From assembly GCA_946811695.1 (NCBI GenBank), contig OX328125.1, forward strand, positions 51,746,994 to 51,810,993: a stretch of DNA of 64,000 bases. Reading direction: 5' to 3'. A program made the translations under genes and the position numbers. Source of the DNA: Gonocerus acuteangulatus. Lineage: Eukaryota > Arthropoda > Insecta > Hemiptera > Coreidae. Under the pieces are notes generated by a model that saw nothing but the letters and a program-made list of their open reading frames with translations, ran no database searches and was not told the origin of the DNA. Positions within the stretch are counted from its first letter, which is position 1. The number at the start of each line of letters is the position of its first letter. Below, piece after piece: positions 35,823-46,695 of this stretch.

Positions 35823-35828
<6 letters not shown>
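35286..35828 (-). mobile_element. Mariner (Mos1-like) deletion derivative
   Basis: The TIRs TCAGGCTGTACCGTATGAAA (35,288) and, reversed, TCAGGCTGTACCGTGTGAAA (ending 35,826) are about 28 bp with a TA target on both sides. The first 10 or so bases, and GTATGAAATGTC, resemble Mos1 ends. The 539-bp element is less than half the usual 1.3 kb and contains only the N-terminal DNA-binding part of the transposase. The right end directly precedes a (TA)n array at 35,827-35,876. Confidence 0.88.
35335..35640 (-). pseudogene. Mariner transposase N-terminal domain
   Basis: The 101-codon frame starts with an ATG, MNSTEIRVIFRSKFKLGHSA. It continues with AFREGTVNERTVYRWFSRFR (first helix-turn-helix, with the conserved YRWFxRFRSGxFDLDxEER block) and then KELGIGAATVSRY, which is the second helix-turn-helix. 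The frame stops at TGA in what would be the linker to the catalytic domain. The DD34D catalytic part is deleted, so this cannot transpose alone, but it could still encode a DNA-binding protein with affinity for mariner ends. The frame is intact over its length. Confidence 0.82.

Positions 35829-35876
<48 letters not shown>
35827..35876. repeat. (TA)n microsatellite
   Basis: About 50 bases of TA at the right end of the mariner element. Confidence 0.95.
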
Positions 35877-35879
<3 letters not shown>

Positions 35880-35882
<3 letters not shown>

Positions 35883-38567
35883 CATACATACATATGGTAT
35901 GTAGTTATGTGTAAATTGCAAGGTCTTCCTGAACTTACTGAATCCAAGTAACTGAACATAAACGTTTCTGATTAAAAATATAAAATAAGTATACTGCTTG
36001 AGGCACCAAATGTTTCATCAAACTCTAGATTTCGAGGAAGTGAAAGTTTTCTGATATGGTTTATGTTTTCCATTGAAATCTATTGTAGCTCTTGAACAGC
36101 TGTTCCATATCGATTGAGGTTTGTGTTTAGGTGGCTGTCGTTGGTTGGTGTGGAGCACCTGGACAGTACTAATAGCATTCCATCCATTGTATGGCTTGTT
36201 CTGACAGCTATCCATTTATTATATTTATTGCTGCACATTGCATTCTGTATAAATATCTTTTAGGTCGATTTTGTTAAATTACCAAATGATTGTAATTGCG
36301 AAGGTATATATTGCCAGGGTTAGGGCTTGATATATTAATAAAACTACATTTTTATTATTATTTGATAAACTAGAGGTTAAGTTATTTTTTTCGCTTTAAA
36401 TTTGTTTTGACCTACTTAGGTTTTATTAATATTGATTTGTGTGAATATATTTATAGTAATATTTATTAGCTGTCGTTTTTCCCATTCACTCCCAATAACA
36501 AAATATCAGGAAAGTGAACTAATTTATTTAAATTCTATATTTATGGTAGCAGGTAGGTATCAGAATAACAAAAAATGCTTGCAGTGTAAAATCATAGTTT
36601 ACACCGATATGAATATTTCAATATTTATGGGCCCTTCAATTAAAATGCGCATAAGAAATGTCGAGGAAAAACGACAAGGTGATCCAAGTTGTCAGCTTTC
36701 GCGTAGAATGTCATTACAGTTCAGAAGCATTAACTTCTGTAAACCCCAAAGAAAAGTAATAGTTATAGGTCCCCCACCTTTCTAGATACAGGTCATCACC
36801 TCGAAAAATTACTGCATATTATTTACTTCTTTAGAATCACTTTTGAAATATGCCGCTCTTTCTTTTCTGCAAGATTAATATACTTCTTTCTTAATATTTT
36901 ACTTGGAGAAACAAATACCTTCCTTTCATGGTTTATGTTATTCCCTTTACCAAACTGCCAAAAAAATCTTTTTAATATTTCCTACGTATTTAAATAATTT
37001 CCCATTCTGCTTATAGTTAGAAAGTGAGATATTTTCCCTTAATTTCACAATAATTTGGAATTTTTTCTAATAATTATTCTTCTTGTGCAGCTTTTAGTCT
37101 TCCCAGGAACTATATTTTTGATGTTTGAATTTTATTTCTTGTCTTTCTCTAATGACCCGATTTTCCCGGAGTACTGGCTCTATGATGAGTTCAGTTAATG
37201 ATACAAAGCAATCCAGGTTTTCTGAGAAAAATGATAAAGGGGTTAGAGTTGAGACTATCCATACCCGCACGGTTATTACACAAATTTTCTGTTCGGCCTA
37301 ATCAATATCTAATTGCTTGAGTATATTTCTTGCTGGCAAATTCAGTCACACTTTTTTAATTTATTTTGTGAGAATTTGGTACCTGAGGCATATTTGTCGC
37401 CCAATACAGCGGTATGTAGGATTAGTCCATTGCATAAAATCTGCTTTGTAATTCCGTGACACAATCACTTTATTATTCAATAAATGGCCGATGTTAGGAG
37501 GTCGTGCAATGCCAGAGTACTCTCCGACTGCCTTTTTCTTCGTCCCTGAGACTATTACAGAAGGAGATTGCAAATGAAGGCATCTGAAACTGAATAATTG
37601 AAGAGGCAGTTAAGCCATGAACTCGACACTCCACATACCCGAACCCTGCATCTCTTCTGCTTATTATGTACTTCTAACAGAATAAGCAAGTTGTACAGGC
37701 ATGCAGGAAAACATTTTAAACCTGACTGGAGTCAGCTCAGAGAATTGTGAAGTTACCACGTTCGGGCGATTGACTAGTGTGCTTAAGATCGTTGGCCTTA
37801 TAGAAATGAAACTTACTCTTAAGTCCTTAGCTCGCCGAATTGGGTATTCATTTTCCAATCAATTGGCCAACACCTACAAACATTCCACCCCCACGCCATA
37901 AAAGTGCCTCCTGTGTTTTACTGTACGCTGTAAATTTCTTCTTTTTTTTTTTTAAAGCCTAATTTTTTCTCTCCATTTTAAAACTAATAAATATGTTAAT
38001 TGTTTGATATATCTAGTCGTTTAAGAGAATAACCCGAAACCTTATTATTACATTTTTCTTTTTTAAATCTTACGAGCAATTGTGATTATTTTTTAATAAA
38101 TATGGGTATCCAGAAACTTTTGTTACTTCATGTATTTTCCTAAACCTAATTACTTCGAAATTTCGTACTTGAATGTTGCCTTTTCCCAATTACATCTATC
38201 AAGACAGACTGAGAAGCTACAGGAATCCGTCTTTTGAGAGCTACAGAAACTAAGCAAGAAGCTACTTAGAAATCTATAAGCATAAGAAGTATTAAAAAAT
38301 TGGTTTAGAAAGAGATGAAGAGGCATCTCATTTAACCTGTTTATTTTATATTGGGTTTACAAACCCGCACTGAAGCCATTTTCTCTAATATTGTTACATA
38401 CAATATAGGCACAATGGCCTAAACAATTCTGATTTATAATTATCATTTTCTGATGTAAACTAAACAATTTAACCTGTTTAGAAAACGACGTTAATCTTTA
38501 GCTAACCCGCCCAAAGAAATCATCGTTTCGTCAAAATTAAAATAAATGTTATTTATTATTATTTAAA
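35880..38567. other. No recognisable gene
   Basis: The longest frame (36,432-36,785, plus, 117 codons) is AT-biased, starts with a hydrophobic stretch and shows no motif. Minus frames at 36,018, 37,361 and 37,664 are also unrecognised. No repeats with other parts of the window were noticed. Confidence 0.45.
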
Positions 38568-38726
38568 TTTTAACCTCCATTTATTATTAACTACGAATTT
38601 TAGGACGGGTTATCTATAGGTTACCATCAATTTCTAGCCAGGATAGGGGTGATGTCTTTTCTTTTTTCGAAAGAAACGCCACCACCCTATAGTGGGAATC
38701 GAACCCACGACCTTTGGCACGGAGTA
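38568..38726 (-). mobile_element. SINE family A copy, 5'-truncated
   Basis: In reverse it has the B-box GGTTCGATTCC, then CCACTATAGGGTGGTGGCGT, a CCTATCCTGGCTAGAAATTG block and CCTATAGATAACCCGTCCTA. It ends in TAATAATAAATGGAGG. The A-box part of the head is missing. Confidence 0.72.
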
Positions 38727-39329
38727 AAAATGTTATTTTATGCATTCAACAAAAATATTGAATGTTCTACAACAAGTGTCGTTTCGATATAATCGTTCAT
38801 GTATAATACTGATTAGGCTCGCATTTTTGTTATTATTAATTTAGTATAAGATAAGGGTGGTTGAATAGTCTGCTCGAGAGACTTGGAGAGCGGATGAAGT
38901 AGAGAAGTGACATCGGTAAAAAAGCTGGTTGGATGTCACTTTCCTAGTTGTACAAAGCGGGGGCGGCTCCAGTGAAAGCGGGAAAACTGTTTCTTCCGAC
39001 AGTACTCAGTTTTCTTTATTGCTAACTTTTTATACTCTGCCTTTCTACTGAAATTCCATTAGCCAACGAAATGTGTTTTTCTTTACTATACTTTTTATTT
39101 TTCTTAAATTGTATGAATATACTGCTTTCATTCATTATTTGAGGCAACTGATTCATTGTTGTTTCTTATTTGCCTACGAATTCTGAAGAAATTTAAATTG
39201 TTATTTAATATAATACTTTACCAATTTAACGGAAGGCTTTACCAATATATATATACTGGTCCCTTCCCGATAAGAATTTTTACCGTGATTATGTTCACCA
39301 GTACATACATATCCAAAAAAGTCCTTTGG

Positions 39330-39476
39330 CGTTTTTCTCGTTTTTGTTTCCGAGAAAAACGCAAAAAACTAAAACACCATTGTGACTACAGGGATTTTGA
39401 AAGAATGCCTATTCACAATTGTGTTTTAGTTTTTTGAGTTATTCTCGGAAACGAAGAAAAAACGAGAAAAATGCTG
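39330..39476. mobile_element. Inverted-repeat (foldback) element
   Basis: The arms are about 60 bp. GGCGTTTTTCTCGTTTTTGT on the left pairs with AACGAGAAAAATGCTG on the right, and ACTAAAACACCATTGTGA pairs with TCACAATTGTGTTTTAGT around a loop of about 30 bases. Non-coding. Confidence 0.6.
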
Positions 39477-40287
39477 TTGGGGTTTATTAATTGTCTGTAT
39501 ATTGGTCAGAAGGTCCCAACAAACAATAAATAAATAATATTCGTGTTAAAATAATAAGTAAAATAAAAACTTTATTCCTCTTGAATAAATAAAATAATAA
39601 AACTTAACTTCAATAAATAAATAAAAATATAAGACGACTGTCAATAAATAAATTAAATAAATAATTGATCATAAATAAATAACTGTTCATAAATTAGAAG
39701 ATTTCAGTAGTCGATATGACGTCACTGGGGCTGATTTGCAGATCTCCTTACGGAGAGTTGGTAGCCGGGAGCATGGATCTCGCTGGTATTGCTTGTACCG
39801 AGTAAGGTAACTTAGGGTTATCTCTAGCTGCTTAGAATCTAGTAAAATGTTCAGTATTTGCGGGAAATCCCAGTGCACCGAGTTGTTGAGCCCGTTTCAG
39901 TGCTTTTTAGGAGCAGGTAGCAGAACATATAATGCTAGGGGACGACACTTCGCTTGATCTGCTGAGTTGCCGATTCTTCCGGTTATCTGCTCACTATCTG
40001 GACTCTAACTCACTAACGGTAAAAACTATTCCCGCGGGAAAGCTCCATTAAAACTTTAGTGCAGCGGGCTTTTCTCCCGCGGAAAAATATAATTTAAAAT
40101 AAGCTCCGCTATAATGCCAAAGGAAATTTTTTGGCAGAGTATCAACTCTGTCCTGCTTGTTTTACAGCCCTGTTGAAGGCTTGAATTTCAAGCTGAAAAA
40201 CTACAATTTTATTTTTAAAAATGTAGTTTTATTAAGAAACGACCAAAGGTGAACGATCTTACAATTAATATGATTAACATTTTGTTT

Positions 40288-40290
<3 letters not shown>

Positions 40291-40359
<69 letters not shown>

Positions 40360-40499
40360 TGATTGATTTGTGAGACGGCTTCTCTCCCCAGCGGTGTTCT
40401 TCCTCTCCTTTCTGCAATATTTCGTCGGGTTCATCTCCGACTTCTTCAGGCTGCTATGTGTCGTCCTCGGTGGTTGTCAAGGGAATGCCAATGTCCAGG

Positions 40500-40540
<41 letters not shown>
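40291..40540. repeat. Two (TA)n arrays around a PLE-like terminal fragment
   Basis: (TA)n lies at 40,291-40,358 and 40,502-40,540. Between them the minus strand at 40,412-40,449 reads CTGAAGAAGTCGGAGATGAA and then CCCGACGAAATATTG. This is CTGAAGA, one base, a GTCGG/CCGAC stem and GAAA, the same layout as other hammerhead-like boxes in this window. Confidence 0.7.
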
Positions 40541-40544
<4 letters not shown>

Positions 40545-42329
40545 AATGGTGTTGCTGTAGAATGTAGAGCATTGCTTTATAGTTGAATATAGGTATGGAT
40601 CTAGTCCCGTTACTAGTGTCCTCTGTCAGGAATGAGGACAGACTCTGATGCAGTCCTGGCAAAAACCTCCAACCGCTATGTCCTTTATAGTCCAATAGTC
40701 TGATGACTATCAGCCCAGAGAGAAAAACCCTGCCATCATGCGAATGAATCGTCACAAGGCCCGGTCACACCGTACCGTTTAACTCATCTATTTAACGGTT
40801 TCACATTTTTGTCAGCTTGTGTAAATTTCGTCATTGTCTCAAGATCACCTGTTTCCTTCATTAGATTTTCTTTGTTATATTTTTTGTTCTTCTTGCTTTC
40901 TAACATCAGGAAATGCTGGAAGGGTATAGACGAAGCCATACTGTTTCAACTAATTGTCTTTATAGACCTGGGGGTTTTTAGTTGGATGTTGTGAGGGAGC
41001 AAGCTTATTTTAACCCTTGTTTTCATGAGTATTGCTATTTTCCTCAGCCTAGAATCAATTTTAAATTTCTAAATATATATACAATTTTGTTACGAAACCT
41101 TTAGAGTCTTGGGAATATCTCTGACATTACTAATTTCGGATTTATGAGCGAAGGAAGTAAAAAGAAAACAAGCAAAAAACTGTTTTTTTTTATTATTTAT
41201 TTTACCTTAAAAAAAATTGTCATCATGAAGTTCTACATTTCAAAAATATAAATCTTTCTTATGCCTGTCATCGGAAGAATTCATATGATACTATTTAAAA
41301 GTAATATTTGGATACATTGTATCTGCTATTACTGGACTCTTGTTTTAGTAGAATTTTGAGCCTTTTCATGCGAAGTATTGCTTATTAAATATTCTGTGGC
41401 TTGGCAATAAATGTGTCTTTTTCCTCACATTTGTAAAGCTGTCTGTGATACTCGAGAGATAATTCGAATTATAATACCGTTTTGGTTATTTACCATCGTA
41501 TCATAAAAACGAACAAGAGTTCGTTCATAGACTGATTGGCTCCATACATAAAACCATGATAAGTCATGATTTTTTTTTTAACCAATAGAATATTTATTAA
41601 TTACAACTTTGACATAATAATTGGTCGTACTTATATAAGGCGACCCTTATTTATATACATTGTATTACTGTCCAGAAGAAGAAGTATCTGATTGCCAGAG
41701 GTTCTTATTCTCAACCTCAAAAACCATCAAGTGTTGTGTAGTTACGAACGCCATAAAAGTGATTGTTTCCTCCGACCCCCTTATAGACTTTCGTTGAGAA
41801 ACCCTTGGTAAATGAATTAATTAAGGTTTTTGATAAAAGGTAGTTCCCTTCTCCTTACAGGGCCAGCTGACAAAAGTAAATGTTGACCAACTGACATTGG
41901 CACAGTTCTGACAGACAGCATGTGCCAGGAGAGAGGGCTTGGCAGGCAAAAGCTCCCTCAACATGGCTGGTACTTTCACCTCGTCTCTTTCTTACTAGTC
42001 TTTTCTTATTCTCATTTTTTTTTTTTTTTTTTTTTAATCAATCTTCACTTCTTTTTCATGAATCCAACACGAATTTTTGCTTTAGTCTTCCTTTAGTGTT
42101 AAGTGATATTGCCAGATTAGAGAAGTCGGGAATCCAAGTACAGTCCTTGATAGTGAACTGTATCAGAAGAGGGTAATGGGTCGCTATTGCAATGTACTGG
42201 TAGTCAGGATTTGACCCGGAGGCCGATGGCTCTACGTTTCTATGATCAACAATATTATTATTTAGTTATTTAATCGTGAGCTTAGCAAGTTTAGGAAAGA
42301 CCTCATGATCAGGAAAATCTCTGTCGTCA

Positions 42330-42363
<34 letters not shown>

Positions 42364-42600
42364 CGAAGACAAGAACAACAAGAATAAGTTAATTTGAGTG
42401 ACTTTTGTCACCATGTGTGCACATACATATTGGTTGTAGGAAATGTATGCCTATACATTATATGCATAAAATATACTCATGCCTATTTAAGTATGTTCAT
42501 ACATCAAAAATAAAAATAAGTGAAAAAAAATGATTTCGTTTAGAGCCTTCTGCTCAAATTCAGAAACATAAATATGCTTTATTTGCTACCTGTTAAACCT
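40541..42600. other. No gene seen
   Basis: It contains T/A runs (about 42,017-42,035 and 42,331-42,360). A splice-acceptor-like CTTCTCCTTACAG near 41,861 is followed by a frame that closes within 10 codons. Confidence 0.45.
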
Positions 42601-42610
42601 ATAACATGGC

Positions 42611-42770
42611 CACTGCGCATGCGCGAACGCCAGTGGTCACTTTTTTGTGACATATACAGTCTTCTTTTTTCGTACATGTCCAATGCGCAGGCGCGAACGC
42701 CACCGCGCAAGCACGAACGCCCCAGCGAATGCGCGAACGCTACTGCATGCGCAAACGCCAGCGGACACTT
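42611..42770. repeat. GC-rich minisatellite of GCGCATGCGCGAACGCC units
   Basis: Five degenerate copies: GCGCATGCGCGAACGCCAGT, GCGCAGGCGCGAACGCCACC, GCGCAAGCACGAACGCCCC, GCGAATGCGCGAACGCTACT and GCATGCGCAAACGCCAG. The core (T/C)GCGCATGCGC resembles the consensus bound by NRF-1-type factors. The block is bounded on both sides by CACTTTTTTG words and is a strong CpG island relative to the AT-rich surroundings. Confidence 0.7.
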
Positions 42771-42915
42771 TTTTGAAACTTTTTTTTCCAGATTAGTCAC
42801 CGCTAAAGCATATGAAATAGATAATATATAAACAAAAATAATAATAGAAGAAAGTATAAAAAAAAAAGAGAAAAATAAAGAATAAAAAAAGGAAAAAAGG
42901 GGAATAGAAAGAATA

Positions 42916-42917
<2 letters not shown>

Positions 42918-42985
<68 letters not shown>
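42918..42985. repeat. (TA)n microsatellite
   Basis: About 68 bases of pure TA. Confidence 0.95.
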
Positions 42986-42989
<4 letters not shown>

Positions 42990-44004
42990 AATTTGATCCG
43001 CATAAAATACGAATTTGTGATCTATGGGTTTAGAAACGTGAAATGTTCTAGTCAGCACTTCCGGATTGCGTTCTGGTCAACCTCATAAGCGGGTTTCTTC
43101 ATTATAGAGTGAAAGAGGGAACGCGCTTAAAAAACAAACAAAAAAAACAAAAGGTATATTCGAGAATTTTTGTTTTATAGTATTTCGTGTACCTCTATAT
43201 TTATAAAAAGAAAAAGGTTTTCTGTTTAATTATGTCTTTCTTAGTCATTTTCATTCATTAGTCATCCATAGTCAGAGTTTGATGAACTATTAGAGAGATT
43301 ACGTCTTACGTCGAAGTTGATTATAATTTATCCTCGAACGTTTTCCTGCTGAACGCCTGTCTTCTTTCCTTAAATATTCCTGGTTAAATTATTCTTTAGA
43401 ACGCGAAGAGATATATCTGATCAATTGGTTATATTTCTGAGGTTAAGAAACGAAGAATTTCCCACAGTGCTTTTTATTCAATTCGAGGCCATGTGGTTTT
43501 GATTTGCTATCTTAAGGAGCAGAAATAACGAGAACTAATAATTAGAAGAACGCACTGCAAACAGTTTAAGCCTTTACCCTCAAAAGTAAACTAATATTCT
43601 TATATTATCTATTTATAAAAAACTTCTGCTACGCGGGTGCCTGTAAAACCCGTAATTCAATGATACACCATAATGTTTCGTAGATTAGTCTCTCGGATTT
43701 CTTTTTCCTGAATTATCAATGAAAATAATATTGTCAGAATATGTGGAAAAATTCTCCTTAATGAGCGTATCAGTGATCCGAGTAGACATTGATTATCAGC
43801 GTTTTCAGAAGCAGTGGTGTCTCATGATACCAGAAGAAGCCCTGAAGTGATACAGTGATCGATCCATTGAAGCTCCAGAGTGATATGTGAAGTCTTATAT
43901 CATTAAATCCAGGCTAATATTTAATTAATATTGAATTACATTCATTCTTAAAAATTCATAGAGTTTTACCGATTCGCCACATAAATCATCAAGTAACATG
44001 AAAT

Positions 44005-44770
44005 ACTCGTAATCGACATGTCTATAGTATCTTTACAGCTGAACTCCATAGCATCCTCACCGGTCTGAATAGTACACCTGAAACTGACAATAGGGAACGA
44101 TTTACTGACTCTTTAGGCGCACTTAAAGCACTTACAAACAGATATACAACCCATCCACTACTAACGAAAATTCTTAACAAGACACAAACTCTGAACAGAA
44201 ACATAACCATGTACTGCCTACCAGGCCATGAAGATTTCGGGAAAAGCTCAATTGCTGATTATGAGGCAAAAAATAGTCAAACATCTCACTTGTGACTTAC
44301 AGCAAATAACTGACAAAGATCTGACAAAAAGTACAATAAAACAACATTGGAACTACATATGGGCACAACTAGCTGACTATAATCTCCGGACAATAAAAAA
44401 ACAGAATTGATGAATGGCCTTCTAGTCATCAAGATAACAGACGTGAACAGATAATTCTTGCTAGGCTAAGGATTGGACATACTCGACTTACTTATGGCAA
44501 GACGAGATAAAACTATATGCCGTATATGTAGCAATGAACTTACGATCAAACAAATAGACTGACAAAGACGATGCAATTTTAACATCTCGAATGATATGCA
44601 AGAAATCCTAGGCAATGATAGCCAGTACATCAACTCTATATTGACCTACCTAACACTGGACTGTATAATCTTATTTGATGGCATTAAGCACTGTTGGCTT
44701 AAAAATAACATTACACTTCCATAGGTACTAAGCACAATTTAGCGGTGAACTCTTCACACAAAGCCTTTTA
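44005..44770 (+). pseudogene. Non-LTR retrotransposon RNase H domain and 3' end
   Basis: The plus strand encodes SIFTAELHSILTGLNS, then DSLGALKALTNRYTTHPLL and NITMYCLPGHEDFGKSSIAD. This is an RNase H domain with the E of TAEL, the D of TDSLGAL and the PGH block. Downstream, across several stops and frame changes, ICSNELTIKQ and NDMQEILGNDSQYINSILTY correspond to the zinc-knuckle tail seen at 12,010-12,200. The UTR words TAAGCACTGTTGGCTTA and CTTCCATAGGTACTAAGCAC are shared too. This is a second, more complete but decayed member of the same family. Confidence 0.8.
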
Positions 44771-45417
44771 AAGTTAAAATTTTATACAATTACATTAGCT
44801 ATGCTGATTTCCCAGAATGAATGGTTCAGAGGATGCTGAGTGTGATATTTGAAATAAAACACTTACCTACAGAATGCAGAAGACGAAATAATCTAATTGT
44901 CCCGCATGACAAGAATGCATTCTTAAAAGATAGCATCCCGTAATGTTAACACAATATTTTCATTCCTACAGACAAAAAACCTGTACTATATTATTTGTAG
45001 ACTGTTGAGTAACTAGTAGCGTTCAAGAATACTACTGACATTTACAGCCCTATATTTCTGAATATTGAGGAATCAAGTAGCATTTGGACGAGATGCTCAT
45101 TCATTTGATTGTGCAGATACGTTAAATCTTTGTAAAAGTGAAATCGCCTTAGAAACAAAACATTTTTCTGGTACAAAAACAAAAATAGAATAACGTAAAC
45201 CTATATAATAGAGACTGCCTTGAAAATGTAGTTGGGTTGTGTTTCGTAATGTTGTGTGTTGCCGTGCAAGGACTGTTATTACACGATGAGCAGGGTATGT
45301 TCAAGTGTGGCTCTCAGCTGTCAGCTGTCACTCTCCTGTCCTATATAACTTCCTACAAACATTTGCCTCCCCCCTCCTCCTAAACCCAATCCAATCTTCA
45401 TGTACTCTTAGAATATA

Positions 45418-45456
45418 ACCTCGGAGAAAGAAGATAGCGAGGATTCTGCTTTCATA
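45418..45456 (+). repeat. Left arm of an inverted repeat bounding the 45.4-48.6 kb nest
   Basis: AAGATAGCGAGGATTCTGCT and TTCATA recur in reverse at 48,589-48,632 (AGCAGAATCCTCGTTATCTT). The arms are about 40 bp, with 4 extra bases in the right arm. Everything between can be explained as later nested insertions. Confidence 0.6.
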
Positions 45457-45465
45457 GTATATATA

Positions 45466-46192
45466 TGGGGGCGAGGTTACCTCAGTGGTAGAGCACTGGA
45501 CTCATATACTGGAGGACCTGAGTTCAAATCCCAATCAACTCTTTAGCAAGCACTGAAGATTTTTATCTTCTAGTGTCTTCGTTCATAGGTTGAATTCAGC
45601 CTCCCAGACCCAGCCTTTAATTAATTTATTAATGGGTACATTGGGAGCTAATGACCCTAGCAGTCCAAGCAGCATAGCAGAAAATCAGGCGCCTGGAGCA
45701 TAGTACTGACCACACTATCTCCCCAGTGTGCCGTGTGATCATTAATCAGATACCGTAGAAGGTAGAAAAATAATGTCTCTCCACTGTTTTTCAAAGGATT
45801 TATTAGCAAAAGCTTTTCGAGAACATGGTTCTCATCGTCAGTGCATCTACAATTTTCACAAAAACACGCATATATTAATTACAGAAATATTTATAAGTAT
45901 TCTTATTACTAAAGCTATGACAAATATTAGTTTAGTAATAAGAATACTTATAAATATTTCTGTAATTAATATATGCGTGTTTTTGTGAAAATTGTAGATG
46001 CACTGACGATGAGAACCATGTTCTCGAAAAGCTTTTGCTAATAAATCCTTTGAAAAACAGTGGAGAGACATTATTTTTCTACCTTCTACGAAATCGAGAA
46101 CTCCACAAATAACGCTGCATACATCACAGATATTAATCAGATACCTCTATAGTACCTGCGCCTCAGGGCCCTCATGGCCTGATACGGGACTG

Positions 46193-46198
<6 letters not shown>
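45466..46198 (+). mobile_element. SINE family D, full-length head, split by a foldback insertion
   Basis: The head (GGGGGCGAGGTTACCTCAGT) and GGTAGAGCACTGG A-box region are followed by the B-box AGTTCAAATCC at about 45,522. This is clearly tRNA-like. The body GCCTTTAATTAATTTATTAA and ATAGTACTGACCACAC matches 7,765-7,953. At 45,741 the body is interrupted; ATTAATCAGATAC is duplicated on the far side (46,132-46,144), after which it resumes CTCTATAGTACCTGCG and ends at (TA)n. Confidence 0.82.
45754..46131. mobile_element. Foldback insertion: 160-bp perfect inverted arms, 13-bp TSD
   Basis: Arm 45,754-45,913 is the exact reverse complement of 45,931-46,090 as far as I can read, with a 17-base spacer. 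A 41-base unpaired tail follows (46,091-46,131). ATTAATCAGATAC flanks the insertion at 45,741-45,753 and 46,132-46,144. Each arm carries CTGACGATGAGAAC, CAT, GTTCTCGAAAAGC, a hammerhead-like box pointing outward from the centre (46,003-46,036 plus; 45,808-45,841 minus). There is no coding capacity; the two mirror frames encode the same peptide because of the symmetry. It is probably derived from PLE terminal repeats. Confidence 0.85.

Positions 46199-46270
<72 letters not shown>
46199..46270. repeat. (TA)n microsatellite
   Basis: About 72 bases of TA between the SINE end and the Tigger left end. Confidence 0.95.
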
Positions 46271-46695
46271 CAGTAAACTCTCGATAATCCGCGGGCGGAT
46301 ATTCCGCTTTGCGGCTATTCCGCGCTCATCAATGGATTTTTTTTTTTTTTAATGTTTGAATAAGAAAAGTTTTTATACAGAATAAGTTTGAAGAGTTAGG
46401 TCTTAAGGAACTGTAGCAGAGAGGAAACACATTAAATAGAAAGATTCAATTCTCTTTAATCAAATTATCCAGGTGTTGCCTGAGAATGCATTAGTCTTTT
46501 TTTCTCAGAAACATCTTACCTCATCCTTCCTTTTTCCATATATTTTCTAATAAGATCAGAATCTAATTTTCATTTCCAAACTCTTCTCATATCAGTTTAG
46601 TTTCTGTCGCATTGCCTTCTAGTAGTTCATTTCGCTCGTGTGTTTGAATTACTGACAGTAGTTATCGTCAAAGTTTATCGTTATTTTATTTAACA

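Noticed and set aside
36432..36785. 117-codon plus-strand frame
   Set aside because: AT-biased, no recognisable motif, no splice context or neighbour support.
41861..41900. Splice acceptor and exon start
   Set aside because: A good pyrimidine tract, but the downstream frames close quickly and no donor fits.
42579..43058. 159-codon minus-strand frame
   Set aside because: It runs through (TA)n (an IYIYIY stretch) and through the GC-rich minisatellite; low-complexity artefact.
45773..46071. Two 71-codon frames encoding nearly the same peptide on opposite strands
   Set aside because: The identity is a consequence of the perfect palindrome, not two genes.
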